Below, in pieces: positions 12,784 through 24,854 of a stretch of DNA of 63,461 nucleotides (positions within the stretch are counted from its first letter, which is position 1; each line of letters starts with the position of its first letter). The position numbers and the translations under genes were made by a program. Location of the stretch: contig NW_019775407.1 in the NCBI RefSeq assembly GCF_001039355.2, forward strand, positions 366,624 to 430,084. Direction: 5' to 3'. This DNA is from Lingula anatina (Eukaryota; Brachiopoda; Lingulata; Lingulida; Lingulidae). Under the pieces are notes generated by a model. That model saw nothing but the letters and a program-made list of their open reading frames with translations, ran no database searches and was not told the DNA's origin.

Positions 12784-13229
12784 GGCGCCGGAAGTGCTTG
12801 TTACAGAGTTCATCTCCAAATTATGTTAAGTTTCGTACTTATTTGCTTTTGCTTTAATAAATACTTAATGCTAAAAGAGAGCAAATAGAAAAGAAAATCA
12901 CCAAAGTTTAAAAGTTTATTAAAAACAACATGTACTTTTCATGTGATAGTTGGTAGAATATATATATTTATACCAAAGTGTCGTTCATGCCAGAATCGAC
13001 TCCATTGTTTGGGAAGAGAATTTTCCCTGCAGCACACCTACATAAATTTTGCGTTGTTTTCTCTGCTGTTCGGAAGTCCAAAATCTTGAGGTGCATCATC
13101 TGGACTGATGGTCAGCTAGCCCGTTTTTGAATCTGGTGAAAATATACAGATTGAAGGAAAGGACACAGAATCTGTGACCTACAAGGGTGGGTAAGGCGAG
13201 CTGCAGCGAACACTAAACTGTGGTGAACG
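12784..13229. promoter_or_regulatory. Bidirectional MPI/ENOX promoter region
   Basis: The two start codons are 446 bases apart and diverge, so both genes must start within or very near this segment. CCGGAAGT, a strong ETS/GABP-type site, lies at 12788-12795, only 5 bases upstream of the MPI start codon, and a second TTCGGAAGT lies near 13069. No clear TATA box is placed for either gene. ETS sites in TATA-less head-to-head promoters are well known in animals; use here is inferred. Confidence 0.65.
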
Positions 13230-16200
13230 ATGTCAAGTCCTTTTGCCTTTTTGGGTTTGAATATCGGAACACAAGGTGCGTTTTACTATAAATATCGAGG
13301 CGTTTATATGATCTTGGAATGCAAAAGTATTTATATTTTACGACTGAGAGATGAGTTAACAATGCCAACGGATGTGGGTGTTTAGGAAAACAATGTTTAT
13401 AATTTATTCAGTTATCTCATGATACCGTTGCACCAGTTTTGCTTATTATTTCAGGCAAACAATTCTGTCAAGATTAAGAATCATATTTTGATTGATTGTT
13501 ATGATTCATTTCCCTTTTTTTATTTAAATCCAGTTGACCCCTTCAAATTACCTTTTGTGCACAGTCAGATAAAGAGATATACATGTATAAATATATATTT
13601 CAGGAATGCATAGCGGCCAGCCCCCCATCCAGCCCCCTCCCCCACCCCCCGGGCACCTAAACCAAATGATGCACCCTGCCATGAACAACCAGCCCCTTCA
13701 GTTCAATATCAACAAGAATAAACCGCCCATGCCGATGTCCACAGAGGAAAAAGAGCACCAGGAGAAGTTGGTGATGCAGATGCAGAAGATCCCCACAGGG
13801 CCAGCTGGACCTCCGGGTCAAATAAAGGGTCCAGGACCGGTACCTGGAGCAGGTGAGAAAATATGTAGCCCCCCCCCCCCACACTCACACACACACATAT
13901 AAAAAAGGATTAATATATGAAAAATAAACAAAACACTTTTTCCAAATTTCAGTTGTAGGTTGTACATTGCAATATTGAAACTGAACCAATAAATATCTTA
14001 AGTTTGTATAATTACTGGCTGCCATATCTGCTTGGGCCAGTATTTTTCAGACCCAATATGTCCTGAATGAGTAGTACTCTGGAAAGTTTGAACTTGGCAA
14101 GCATGCAAAGATTTTGTCAAGATAAGCTTTGTAAAAGTGTTTATATATTTGTTAAAACTATAGCCTTTTAATTTACAATTTCTGTAGGTCTAATGGACAT
14201 TAATGCAGCCAATACTAATCAGAGTCAGATGAACATGCACAGTCCTGGAGTAATGGGGCCTGGTATGCCGGGACCTATGGGACAAATGGCAGGACAGATG
14301 ACGGGACAGATGGCAGGACCAATGCAGTTTGGTCCCATGATGGGAGATCCCAATATGATGGGCTGGGGACCCATGGGATACGGACAGGTATGGGCTTGTC
14401 TTGTAAAATGACATCTAGTGTCAGACTGCTTCCTTCTTGTTACTTGAAACTTGGTGTTTAGGATTTTTTTTTTTTTGGGTAAATTTTGTACACATTCTTT
14501 TTATAAAATGTAATATGAACTAAAATGATAATGAAATATCAAGAAATAGTAAAAAAAAAAGACCAAAAAATGCAAAATAAATAGAGAAAAGCTAACTGTT
14601 TTTAAGTAGATTCTTTTAAATTTTTTTAAACGCCAGAGTCTGTTTCATCTTTTCAGTTTGGTGGTTTTATGGGTCCGATGCCCCCCATGGAGATGCAGCA
14701 GAGGGAGCCACTGACATTTGAGACCTTTAAACTCATCCCTCCTCCTCCAGGTAAGGTTAACAACACAGCATGCAACTGGCCTAGTGCCTGCTTGCACACA
14801 GACTCTAGAAGTACAAACTATCAATTGAGAAATATAATTATGGATGATGAATAAATACAAAAACATAGCAAGTAGTGTAGTATGGTGTTGTGTTATGAAC
14901 TACACTTCATGTAATATGTACTTCATTGTTTTTATGAATTCACAAGAAGCTTCATATCTTGTCACTGTATCGATCTTATAGAAATAAAAAAGTTATCTTA
15001 ATGATGCATCTTTGAAGATCTACTAAAAATAAATAATGTCCTTTGTAAGCTAGGGGCCAAAAGCCTGGATTGGACATTGTGTTTTAGTGGATCTTCATAG
15101 ATGCATCTTTAGGGTAACTTATTCACAAACATCAATAAACCTATTTCACCATGTATTCACCAGGTGCCCCTCCACCGTCCACGCGAGAGCGTCCACCAGG
15201 CTGCAGGACAGTGTTTGTAGGGGGTTTCCCAGAGAACTGCACAGAAGAGATGATCAGAGAGTTGTTCGAGTCCTCCTGTGGTAGCATCACCAGCATTAGA
15301 ATGAGCAAGAAGAACTTTGCTCATGTTAGGTTTGACTATGAGCATTTTGTGGATGCTGCAATAGCTTTGTCAGGTGAAGCAATCAAATTCTGAACTGTAC
15401 CCTGATATAACTGCAATTTGAATAATCTTCTTTGTATTAAGTATTTAGTTCTGGAATTTTAATCAAAAGGCAGCAGCATGTTTTCGTTTTTAGAAAAAAA
15501 GATTAGCTATTGTAGTGTAAATGGGAGTCAGAAAAATAAAATGGGACTGCCTGATAATAATAATTTACTGAGGGGTGTGAGAACATGTTTACATTCATAG
15601 ATTCTGAAAACCACAAACTATAGTGTGACTAACAAAAGGTGGAGGTATTACATTACTTATTCTAAAAGACATATAATTGTGCATTTTAGTGAGTCTAGCT
15701 ATAAAACAAAGCAGAATTAGGCAGCCTTTATAGTCAACATAATTATTATTCCACAGGGTACAGGATGCAGATAGGGGAACAGACAGATAAACCCAACACA
15801 GGTCGCCTACATGTAGACTTTGCCCAGGCCCGCGATGATTTGTATGAATGGGAGTGCAGAGAAAGAGCCCTGTTTCGTGAAAGGCGTCACCAGGAGAGAC
15901 TCGAAGAAGAGAGATTGAGACCCCCGAGCCCGCCACCAACCATCCATTACTCTGACCATGAGGCTCAGGCACTGATAGAAAAGTTGAAAGGTATTGATTA
16001 GGCTTGTCTTGTGTCCTTTTAATGGCTGTTGAGGAGTCAGCTGATTAATTGATTGATGAAATAGGATTTAAAAAAACTTTATAACAATATTCGTGTGCAT
16101 GAAATCTTTACTGTCATATTGCACTACAATATGAAGATACTAAGTATTTTTCTACATAAGTTATGTTTCATCAGACCAACAATATATATCGACAAAATGT

Positions 16201-19200
16201 CTAATGTTCTTTGCCTTCCTTTAAACAAATTGCCTAATTGTTCTAGTGTGATTCTTCGAGTTCAACAGAAAGAGAAGTACCTACCTTTCTTTTTCAATGG
16301 ATGTTTTAGAGATGAAAACAGTTTGTGGTTTGGAGACTGAAAAATTATACTGGGAGGATGCATGCTGTGGGATGACATCAGAGTTGCTTACATTTATAAA
16401 AATCGTAAAATTCTGTAATGTTAATGGATCTGGTTTTTTAATTTATTCCAGATGATAGCACCTTCATTAAAGCCTCCGCCATCTTGGTCACATGGTTGGA
16501 GCGAGGCGACTGCAACAAGCGCACAGCCACATCTTTCTACACCATGGTTCAGAGCACGCACTCTCACGTGCGGCGTCTTCTCAATGAAAAGCAGCAGCAC
16601 GAAGAGGAAGTTCGGCAGATTAAGGAGAAATTCCGCCAGCGTTTTGAGGGCATTCTGAGGCAGAGTAAGTATCAAGCATTGGTTCGGTTTCAGGAGAATT
16701 ATCTTTTTCCAGAAGGCAAGGGAAGGTAGAGAATGTAGTATGAATTAGAATTATACAATGAAATTGTAGAAAGTGCATAGTTTGCTTGATGTTTTTTTGC
16801 AGACAAAAAGCCAGTGATTTTGACAAATACTTTATTGTAGCCAAAAGGGGAAACTTGAAATCAGTGAATTATGGACAGGATGCTCAAATTGTTTCTGATT
16901 ATAAAAAAAATAATGGGTAATCAATTTGATGGAGAAAAATTAATTGTGATAGATGATAATTAAATCCTGCGAGTAGGCTATGTGTTTGTCTTTTAATTCT
17001 TTTAAAAACAATTTTGTAAGAATCTGCTGCTTGTTTGATCCCCATTTATTTTGCTCATAAATTTTGAGTTGCTGAGAAGGTAAATATGAATAAAAAAGAA
17101 AAAACATTGGAAGATTTGATCAACGGAATGAGTAGGCAATGTGCCAAAGTCTTGTGGAAAAAATGGAAGAATGGGAATTGGAAAGTATGTGTAAGTGTGT
17201 GCATACCTGCGCCCATGCCTGCATGTGTGTGTGTGTGTGTGTGTGTGATTGAGAGATAGAGAGAAAAGAAGAGCTTTCATTTCAGAAGTCATGGTATGTT
17301 ATATTACAAGTGCAGTAAGACATTTCAGGTCCTAAAGAAGATGACGGAACCTTGTGTGAGTTCAGTTCAGTTCAGACACGTACTTCTATTTTTAGTAAGT
17401 AGGTCAAGGTCAGCCATCCAGGTGCCAAGGTCGCAGCAGGACAGCAGTAATTGTATATATAATTTTACTTTTTCAAAATTCTTCTCATGATTTGGTTATT
17501 AGTGAAGCCACAAATACAGCAGATTTAAATTTGGAATAAGTCCAATGAGCAGTCACTATGATTTATTGCAAAAAAATATTTATTGTAGATATGAATTAAG
17601 CGAAATTAGGCAAATTAGAAACATCAGTTGGTTCATAAGTACAAAGAAAGACAGCAGCAAGGTAAGTAAATAGAAATCCTGGCTCACCGCCCTTATTATG
17701 AGGAGAATTTTGGAGAGTGGGGAGCTTTTTGTATTTGTGCATTCAGAGATTTCTACTTTGAATTTGAAAAAATATCAGTTTATTGTAAAACAAGTATTTC
17801 AGAAATTATGAGTGGTTTTCTGTGCTGCAGAATGTGTGTAGGCCTATTATCTCTTCTGCAGAGCACAGTTAATTCATTTACTTTAAACCAATGATTACCT
17901 ACCGGTAATAACTTGTATCTGGGTCACTTTTTTCTCTGTGTGTACATTTACATCAGCATTGCTCCCAAAACTACCAGCTTCTATGTCCTCTCCCCTGCCT
18001 TTACAAATGCTGTCAGAATAAGGTTTGTGTCTTCTTGGTACACCCCTTTAATTAGGTGGGGTGCTCTCTTTAAAGCATCATCTTCACTGCCTCCTTGCCT
18101 CTATTTTACCCTCAAGTGGAGCAGATTGTCAGCGTGTTTAAGGCGGCCACTAAACAGAAGGCCTGGGACCACTTCACTAAAGCACAAAGAAAGAACATCG
18201 ATACATGGAAAAAGGCATCAGAGGTAGGTCAGGTCAGGTCAAGGTCACTGTAGGGTCAAGGTCATATAGGCAAAGTGAAGAGACTTGTAATTGTATCAAT
18301 GATCTTGTTAGTAATTGTAATTTTGCCAAGAAGTCAGTGTAGAAAAACAAATTTTAGTCTGCATTTAACATACATTAAGTGTTTACCTCGAAGTTCTTTA
18401 CAAGCTAAATCACTGATGTGTATTGTACACAAGTCTTGGATCTTTGCTGTGGCTGTTAAATCTGCTGCAGACAACAATTTCAAGAAATTAAAAATGTATA
18501 TCTTTATCTCAGGTTTGAGTTATACAATAATTATTAGGGTGATAGAAATGAAACATTCTGAAAATAAGTTATGTTTTTTGTCACAAATGATGTTTTTGAC
18601 TTCATCATCAGCAAATGTACCAAGGCCAAACCTGAATTTATTATTTTTGTAAAACTAATTATACCACAAAGTAAAATGTGCTATTCTTGTCAATCTTCAA
18701 TAATGTTTGCTTGAAATTGCTTAAAATTGGTTTTTGACTTAGAAAAGACTTGGTACCTTTGTGATCATCATCATTATCATCACCATCATCACCACCACAA
18801 TCAGAAGCTGAACTTCACAAGGTAGGTCTTAGGGCGCATTTTCAAGCAAGTTGTGACAGCCTTAATAAGGACTTGCAATCTCAGATGGTTGGAGAGCCTT
18901 AGTCAATCTAATCTCTTTCAGCCCCCCTGCATGGTAGCTAAGGTCATTGACTTTCCACAATTATATTAATAATATGAATGACAAAAACTTTTATTGAGCA
19001 TTAAATGCAGTTTCAGTTAAATTTACAGGCTCTGTATTGGACCTAAAATGATATTAAATACTCCGAGTACAATAACTAAGAGTTGTAATTTTACATTAAA
19101 CAAAGATGGCCTGAACTTAATTAAGCTGTCACAAATTGACAGGAAATGCAGCCTTGGATTAAGAAAGAAAGGTAAGTGATGCACAAACCTGTAGTTCATC

Positions 19201-22200
19201 TCACTGAATTCATTATCACACCCTTCATTTTCTGAACTTGCTCTGGAAAAGTGTACGATTTAGGCTATGTTCACAGTAAGACAGATATAGATTGGATTTG
19301 GCAGTCTACTAGTAAGCGATATATTTTTCTGTTGTCAGTCTTTAATATAATCCTGTCTTGGTTAGTCTAATTTTAAATGCACACCGAGAGCAAGTCCAGA
19401 ATCAGAGTTATAATTTTCAAAAACATTATTTGTGACCATGGTAAGTAAATGTAAGTAAAATATAGCCAGCAAGTTAAACTTATCAACCAAGTTCAGTAAG
19501 AATGGAACATGCAGGAATACAGGATTTCATATTTGTGAAAGCCAATTTGGGAATTGAAGAAGCCAAACCAGGACTGGGGTAAAGAGTTTGAGAAAATTTC
19601 ATGTAAAAAACAAAGTTGTTGAAAGGGGATAAATGTGGACAGTTTAAAAGAATAGTTGTTGTAGGGTATCAAATAGATGGACTGGTCAGGTGGTTGAGGG
19701 GAGTTTAAAAAATGCTGTATCTAAAACCTTGACCCATCTCAGAAGGAGAGAGAAGACGTCAAATCCCCCCCCCCCAAAAAAAAAAAAAATAATAATAATA
19801 AAGTGAATGTACACAATGATAAAATGTCCCATACTGCAATTTTTTCATTAAAAGATTAAAATATTTTTTCTTTTATGATTGTTTTTATTTTTTATATATT
19901 TTTATAATTATAAATATTTTTTTGGGTAATTTGGCATCTCCCTATCAGCTGTCACCAAGACATCTCAAAATGCCACCTTTCTGTCCTCCTGGAACTTTTC
20001 TTTGAGACATTCTTATGGAATATTTATAATGATGTTTCCATTTTATTTATTGTATAATTTATTGTCTCAACTTAAGATAGGGTAATTGTTAAAATAGCCA
20101 TTAAACCATGGAGTTAAAATTAAATTATTATAATAAATATAAAGTGTAAGAACCTAAATTGGTACTTAATGGATTTATGGAGGAAGAATGCACGAACTGT
20201 TGTTGGCAAGGGTATTATTATTCCAATTTTTAACAAAAAAAAAAAATGTTTACCAGACGTTGGACATAAATCCATTTTAGAGGTCATAAATGGATTCATG
20301 ACTGGGCTTAAATTGGATTTTAAAACATTTGCCAATTATTTGCAGGAGATAAAGACTACCCAGCAAGATGAGTTTTTCAAAGAACGCCAGGAGACAGAGA
20401 TGGATCTCTCTGATGACGAGGAGTCCAGTGCCAAAAAACCTAAACTTGATAACTGTAAGTAGGAGTTTAAAGGATAGAATTATAGCAATATAGTAGTTAG
20501 TTTATTGGAATGTATTAACTGAAAAATGGAGGGAGAGAAGTTGTGCTGAGAATTTTATGTTCCTTGAAGGGCCGTCTTGGTCATGGTAGAAAGGAGCTAA
20601 AAAAGGAAACAAAATTACAGTTACAAATGAAGATAAAAAACTTCTTAATATCACATTTTGTAAAGTGTGTTGACAGTTTAGGGACTAAAAAAATTACAAA
20701 AATGATACGTTTGCAGCCCAAGTTGGCCAACTGAAGGAAGACAACGACTCCTTGAAGTGCCAGGTAGAGGCGTACAAGAACGAAATGGATCTTGTGAAGA
20801 CGGAGGCTAAGAACAGCATTGAAGAGGCAGAGAAACAAATCAAAGCCTTTGCCCAGGCTCTGCAGGGGATGCAGCAGGTACTTGGAGCAGTGACCTAGCC
20901 TAGGGAGCCTTCCCATAACCCTATTGTACTAGCTGAATCGATCTAACTCCTCAGGGATTCTCACTAATTGCATTCAGTTTAAGCAGCTTAAATGTGTGGC
21001 AGGCCCCCTTGTAACTTAAAGTACTTGGGTAAAGTCAGGGGGAAAAATCCTTGGTCCAAACAACGTAGAATTTAAGTTATATGTGGGAATTTTTAGTTTC
21101 TCCTTCATAACTTGAATTACAACTAATGGCCTGTCTGTAATTCTCTTCCAGCAACTGATAAATGCCAATACTCAGAGGAAAAAAGATGAAGAGGAAATTC
21201 AAAGGGTAAATAGCTTGGGTCACTGAAATTTTTGTTACCTTTATCCAAGTTTCTACAGTTACTGATGAGATTAGTCAGATCAAAAATATGTCATACTTTT
21301 AAAACATAGTTAGAATTAAGCTTACCATTTGTTGAAATTAATGTGCTTTCAGTTGTGTATAATGTAACCAATAGTTGGTTTGACTAATTTTCTTTTCTAT
21401 TTTTGTCTTAAATCGAATGCTTAGAAATGACATTTGATAAAGAGCTTCTGTATGGAAATGGCATAAGACTCATTTATTAAATATCTTTATTTTTTTTATC
21501 TTTATTCATTTATTCTTTTATTCATTTAAAATCTCAATGCATTCTTCACACATTTTTTCTCTTTTTTTATGCGTGTTTATTTAAAGTAATCCATTTTCTT
21601 CCATTTTCATCAGCTCCAGGCTCAGTTAGGGATTGTGGATAAGACAGGAGGGCATAAGTCTGAAACAGCTGCTGTTGAACTGAATGTAGGTGGAGCCAGT
21701 GTCAGTCAAGAGAAGACGAGTGTAGAAGAAACAGTACAGCAGGAAAAGGATGTTACATCAGTCACCTTGGAAACCCCTTCAAGTAGCATAGCAACTGAGG
21801 GATCAGCATTAAATGAAAAAGAGGCCAGATTGATTGGTAAGAAATGGAGTTCAGACGCTAAGTGATAATGTGTTTAGGTTTTTTTCATTATTGTGTCTGC
21901 AAACTGGACTGTGAAACAGGATAATGAACCAAATGATGTGACTTTGTATAATATAAAGTTTCATATTCTAATATGACCACGTTTTCAAGTTTTAATGCCT
22001 ACACTGGACCTTCCAGAATTTCGGAGTTCTATAAATAGGACAGCTTTGCTTATCACCCTTTATAGGTTAAAAAAAATTACCAAAGTGACATCTGTATACC
22101 TAGTCATCACATGTATCATATATTTCGCCAGCATGTTAATCAGCTTCTTCATTCCACAATTCCAGGTCTCATCTCCGTGTTCCTGCATGCGCACCCTTTT

Positions 22201-22398
22201 GGCGCGAGCGTGGACTACATCTGGTCATACCTACAGCGTTGCAACATCATCGTTCGTCGCAGCAGCGAGATAGAGGACCTCCTGGAGAGACTTCCCGACG
22301 TCTTCAGGACAGAGATGTGCGGGGTTGGGGCCTCCATCGAGAAAAGGTGGACTTTTACTGGGTTTACTTCCAAAGATTCTGGACTCATTATAAAGTGA
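13230..22398 (+). CDS. ENOX: ENOX1/2-type ecto-NOX disulfide-thiol exchanger
   Basis: Coding exons: 13230-13275, 13604-13852, 14188-14387, 14657-14750, 15164-15373, 15757-15990, 16452-16664, 18117-18223, 20346-20454, 20717-20877, 21152-21205, 21614-21836, 22166-22398. Phases agree; 710 residues, longer than human ENOX1 (about 640). Residues from about 30 to 170 are rich in Pro, Gly, Met and Gln. An RRM follows: RPPGCRTVFVGGFPENCTEE (RNP2-like) and KNFAHVRF (RNP1). Next come RLHVDFAQARDDLYEWEC, SHVRRLLNEK, KQKAWDHFTKAQRKNIDTW, a Glu/Lys-rich coiled coil, and the C-terminus LISVFLHAHPFGASVDYIWS...GVGASIEKRW, all typical of the family. Family members are cell-surface hydroquinone/NADH oxidases with protein disulfide-thiol interchange activity. 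ENOX1 and ENOX2 paralogs are vertebrate; this looks like the single invertebrate form. Confidence 0.94.
13867..13902. repeat. Poly-C run and (CA)n after ENOX exon 2
   Basis: A poly-C run and a CA microsatellite start about 15 bases downstream of the donor at 13853. Confidence 0.85.
17224..17247. repeat. (TG)n microsatellite in an ENOX intron
   Basis: Dinucleotide run in the 1.45-kb intron between exons 7 and 8. No extra exon was recognised in that intron. Confidence 0.9.
18225..18265 (+). promoter_or_regulatory. Cluster of AGGTCA-like half-sites directly after an ENOX donor
   Basis: Starting at the donor (GAG|GTAGGTCAGG) there are five GGTCA half-sites within about 40 bases, two in the extended form TCAAGGTCA that ERR/SF-1-type monomeric nuclear receptors prefer. 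Function is inferred. It may be only a short tandem expansion. Confidence 0.4.
18763..18799. repeat. (ATC)n imperfect microsatellite
   Basis: Imperfect ATC/ACC trinucleotide run in the 2.1-kb ENOX intron between exons 8 and 9. The rest of that intron shows no exon I recognise; an open frame at 20169-20345 runs into exon 9 only by chance. Confidence 0.8.
20904..21060. mobile_element. Half of a family-P MITE, 26 bases after the ENOX exon-10 donor
   Basis: Starts with GGGAGCCTTCCCATAA, then has TGTACTAGCTGAATCGATC and CTCAGGGATTCTCACTAATTG, matching one arm of the palindromic family. The other arm is not visible, so this is a deleted copy. Confidence 0.6.
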
Positions 22399-22575
22399 AA
22401 ACTCTGCATTGGCAAAGTAGGGGGAGTAAAGTTCCAGACTTAAAGTGCAAGTTCAGGTTTAATTTGAGACAGTGGATCAGGATTTAGACCCATTTATTGT
22501 GATGACTTCATGTAAAGTCAAGTTCAAAAGAAAACTGAACCTTCTTGGCAGGGAGTTCAACTTTAATTTGAGGCC

Positions 22576-22581
22576 AATAAA
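22576..22581 (+). terminator. ENOX polyadenylation signal AATAAA
   Basis: First AATAAA after the stop at 22396-22398. Choice by position only. Confidence 0.45.
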
Positions 22582-22599
22582 AAGGCTCTTAGGCTCCTA

Positions 22600-23475
22600 C
22601 TAATATAAAGTGACGACTTCATGTAAGATCAAGTGAAAAGAAGAAGTAAAAAACCCACTGGAATATCTGCTGAAGTTAATTTAGTTCAAAGCAGTTGAAG
22701 AGATAACGAAGCCATCTCAGATATACTGTTGCTCAATGGAAAATGGAGTGAGATTATAAGAACCAGACTGGATTATAGGATTGAATTTATTTAGTTCAAA
22801 ATACTTGACGAGAAAAAAAAAAACTTGAAGTCATATAAATTGGTACTTAAGCAAAAAGTGGTGGTCTTTATACTGTTAAGTGTTATGTATTGTCACATCA
22901 AAATTGACACTTTTGATGTAAATATCATCAGAGCAGAGCAGTGTTTATTCTCTAGCTTAAAAGAATGGTTCTTATGGCTAAATTAGAGATTATATTAGAA
23001 CTAGCCGTATTAGATGAACTTAAGCATTTTCCTCCTTTAGTTTCATCATATTCGTTTTACAGTCTAACACCTAAAATTGGTCTTGGATCTGGAAATGTGT
23101 TATTGTTATGTAAAATAGATCATTATTATAATTTGTTAGGCAAATTAAAGTTATTCTCAGTCCTGTTAGATTTGCTCAACCCATGTATCCCTTGCTTATG
23201 ATCTTTGATCATATAATCCAGTCATGTAATTTTATATTCATTAGATGACCCTTTTCCGTTTCTAACAACCTTAAACAAGGAAAAAATAAATTATGTATTA
23301 CTAAAAAAGTCTTCAGCAGTTGTCTATAATATAAAGATCCCTCTCAAATTTTTTAAAGCGTTTGAGTTACATATTTTAACGCAAAAATATAAAAGTAAGG
23401 GAATCAACATTTGAAAATAAATATATCAGAGAAATAAGCTCCACACAACACGGCTCGTCCTAGTCGATATTCTAT
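22600..23475. other. Intergenic sequence after ENOX
   Basis: AT-rich and without a recognisable gene, RNA or repeat copy. The 78-codon frame at 22965-23201 has no family resemblance. Confidence 0.5.
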
Positions 23476-24572
23476 ACTAGAGGATCAGAGAGGCGATACC
23501 GCCTCCGGATATTGTACCACCAGCTGGAGTAAGCGCATTCGTATGGACCCCCCCCTCCAAAAAGGGAGACCATCACCAGTCTTGTGCTTGACAAGCTCTA
23601 TAAAATGCAATCAACAGGAGTTCTCAAAATATACAAAAAAGTATAATTAAAAATGGTCAGTATATGACTTTCTATTCAACTTCAATAGTAACTATGGACC
23701 TACCTCTGCCAGTTTTGGAGATAAAAGGGAAGCAAAATTTGCAAAGTTCAGTTCATGGTGAAAAGTAGGTCAAAGGTCAATTTCAAGGTCACATTTAGAT
23801 TGCCAGTANNNNNNNNNNNNNNNNNNNNNNNNNNNNNNNNNNNNNNNNNNNNNNNNNNNNNNNNNNNNNNNNNNNNNNNNNNNNNNNNNNNNNNNNNNNN
23901 NNNNNNNNNNNNNNNNNNNNNNNNNNNNNNNNNNNNNNNNNNNNNNNNNNNNNNNNNNNNNNNNNNNNNNNNNNNNNNNNNNNNNNNNNNNNNNNNNNNN
24001 NNNNNNNNNNNNNNNNNNNNNNNNNNNNNNNNNNNNNNNNNNNNNNNNNNNNNNNNNNNNNNNNNNNNNNNNNNNNNNNNNNNNNNNNNNNNNNNNNNNN
24101 NNNNNNNNNNNNNNNNNNNNNNNNNNNNNNNNNNNNNNNNNNNNNNNNNNNNNNNNNNNNNNNNNNNNNNNNNNNNNNNNNNNNNNNNNNNNNNNNNNNN
24201 NNNNNNNNNNNNNNNNNNNNNNNNNNATATTTGAAATCTACACATATGACTTTTGGAAAGCCGTCTGTAGAAAATTTTCCCATAACCCCTTCCGTAGGGT
24301 AGATAATTAGCATTTAATTTTGCCATTTTTGGACAAGGGTGCATTTCAATGAGTGCCACACCCAGACCCCAATACCGACAAAGCCCAAATTTTACGTGGA
24401 ACGAGTTGAGATTATAGGTGACCTAAATCCAAGAGATGGGTACGGGGGGCCTTACCGCCTAGGAGGAGAAGCGGTAACGGTAGCCGTCCGGCGGAGCCGG
24501 CGGAGCCGGCGGAACGATCCGGACGGGACCGAAACCATGTGTACCGCCAGCGCTAACGCTGGTGGTACAATT
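23476..24572 (+). mobile_element. Helentron/HINE-like element, copy 1 (interrupted by an assembly gap)
   Basis: Starts ACTAGAGGATCAGAGAGGCG; GAGGCG-ATAC-CGCCTC forms a perfect 6-bp hairpin 14-29 bases in. A subterminal ATTGTACCACCAGC is the inverse of the GCTGGTGGTACAAT that ends the element. The centre holds the start of a tandem core with GGTCAAAGGTCA before the gap. The right part has GAGATTATAGGTGACC and a CGGCGGAGC triplication. Termini and order match copy 2 at 42325-44564. Bivalve elements with tandem cores (pearl/CvA type, non-autonomous Helentrons) share this plan; the class is an inference. Confidence 0.72.
23809..24226. other. Assembly gap (418 N)
   Basis: Run of N inside the tandem core of the mobile element. 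Open frames drawn through it are meaningless. Confidence 1.
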
Positions 24573-24854
24573 AATTGAAATTACTGATCATACGATTTTA
24601 ATATTTTTTCTGTACAATGGAAAAAAAGAACAACTTTTCCGTAACCTTCAGAACAATCGGGATCCGCCCAGAATTTTACTCTGTAAATTTATACATATGA
24701 CAATATGCCCATTTTATATCGTTTATCTATTTATCTCTACCTATGTCTTCGTAAATTGTCCCTTTTGGCAGTTTTGCTGTTATATTTGTAAATTTTGTTG
24801 CAGTTTTTTTGCTGTTTCGTGTCAGCATCTTCTTGCTTCAACTTTCAATCTAAT

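Noticed and set aside
17318-17472. Possible extra ENOX exon
   Set aside because: Exons 7 and 8 join in frame to a family-conserved segment; this stretch has no matching residues.
20169-20462. 97-codon frame extending ENOX exon 9 upstream
   Set aside because: The acceptor TTTGCAG at 20339-20345 and homology fix the exon start at 20346; the upstream codons resemble nothing in the family.
23748-24359. Open frames running through N bases (also 42544-43545)
   Set aside because: Frames across assembly gaps carry no information.
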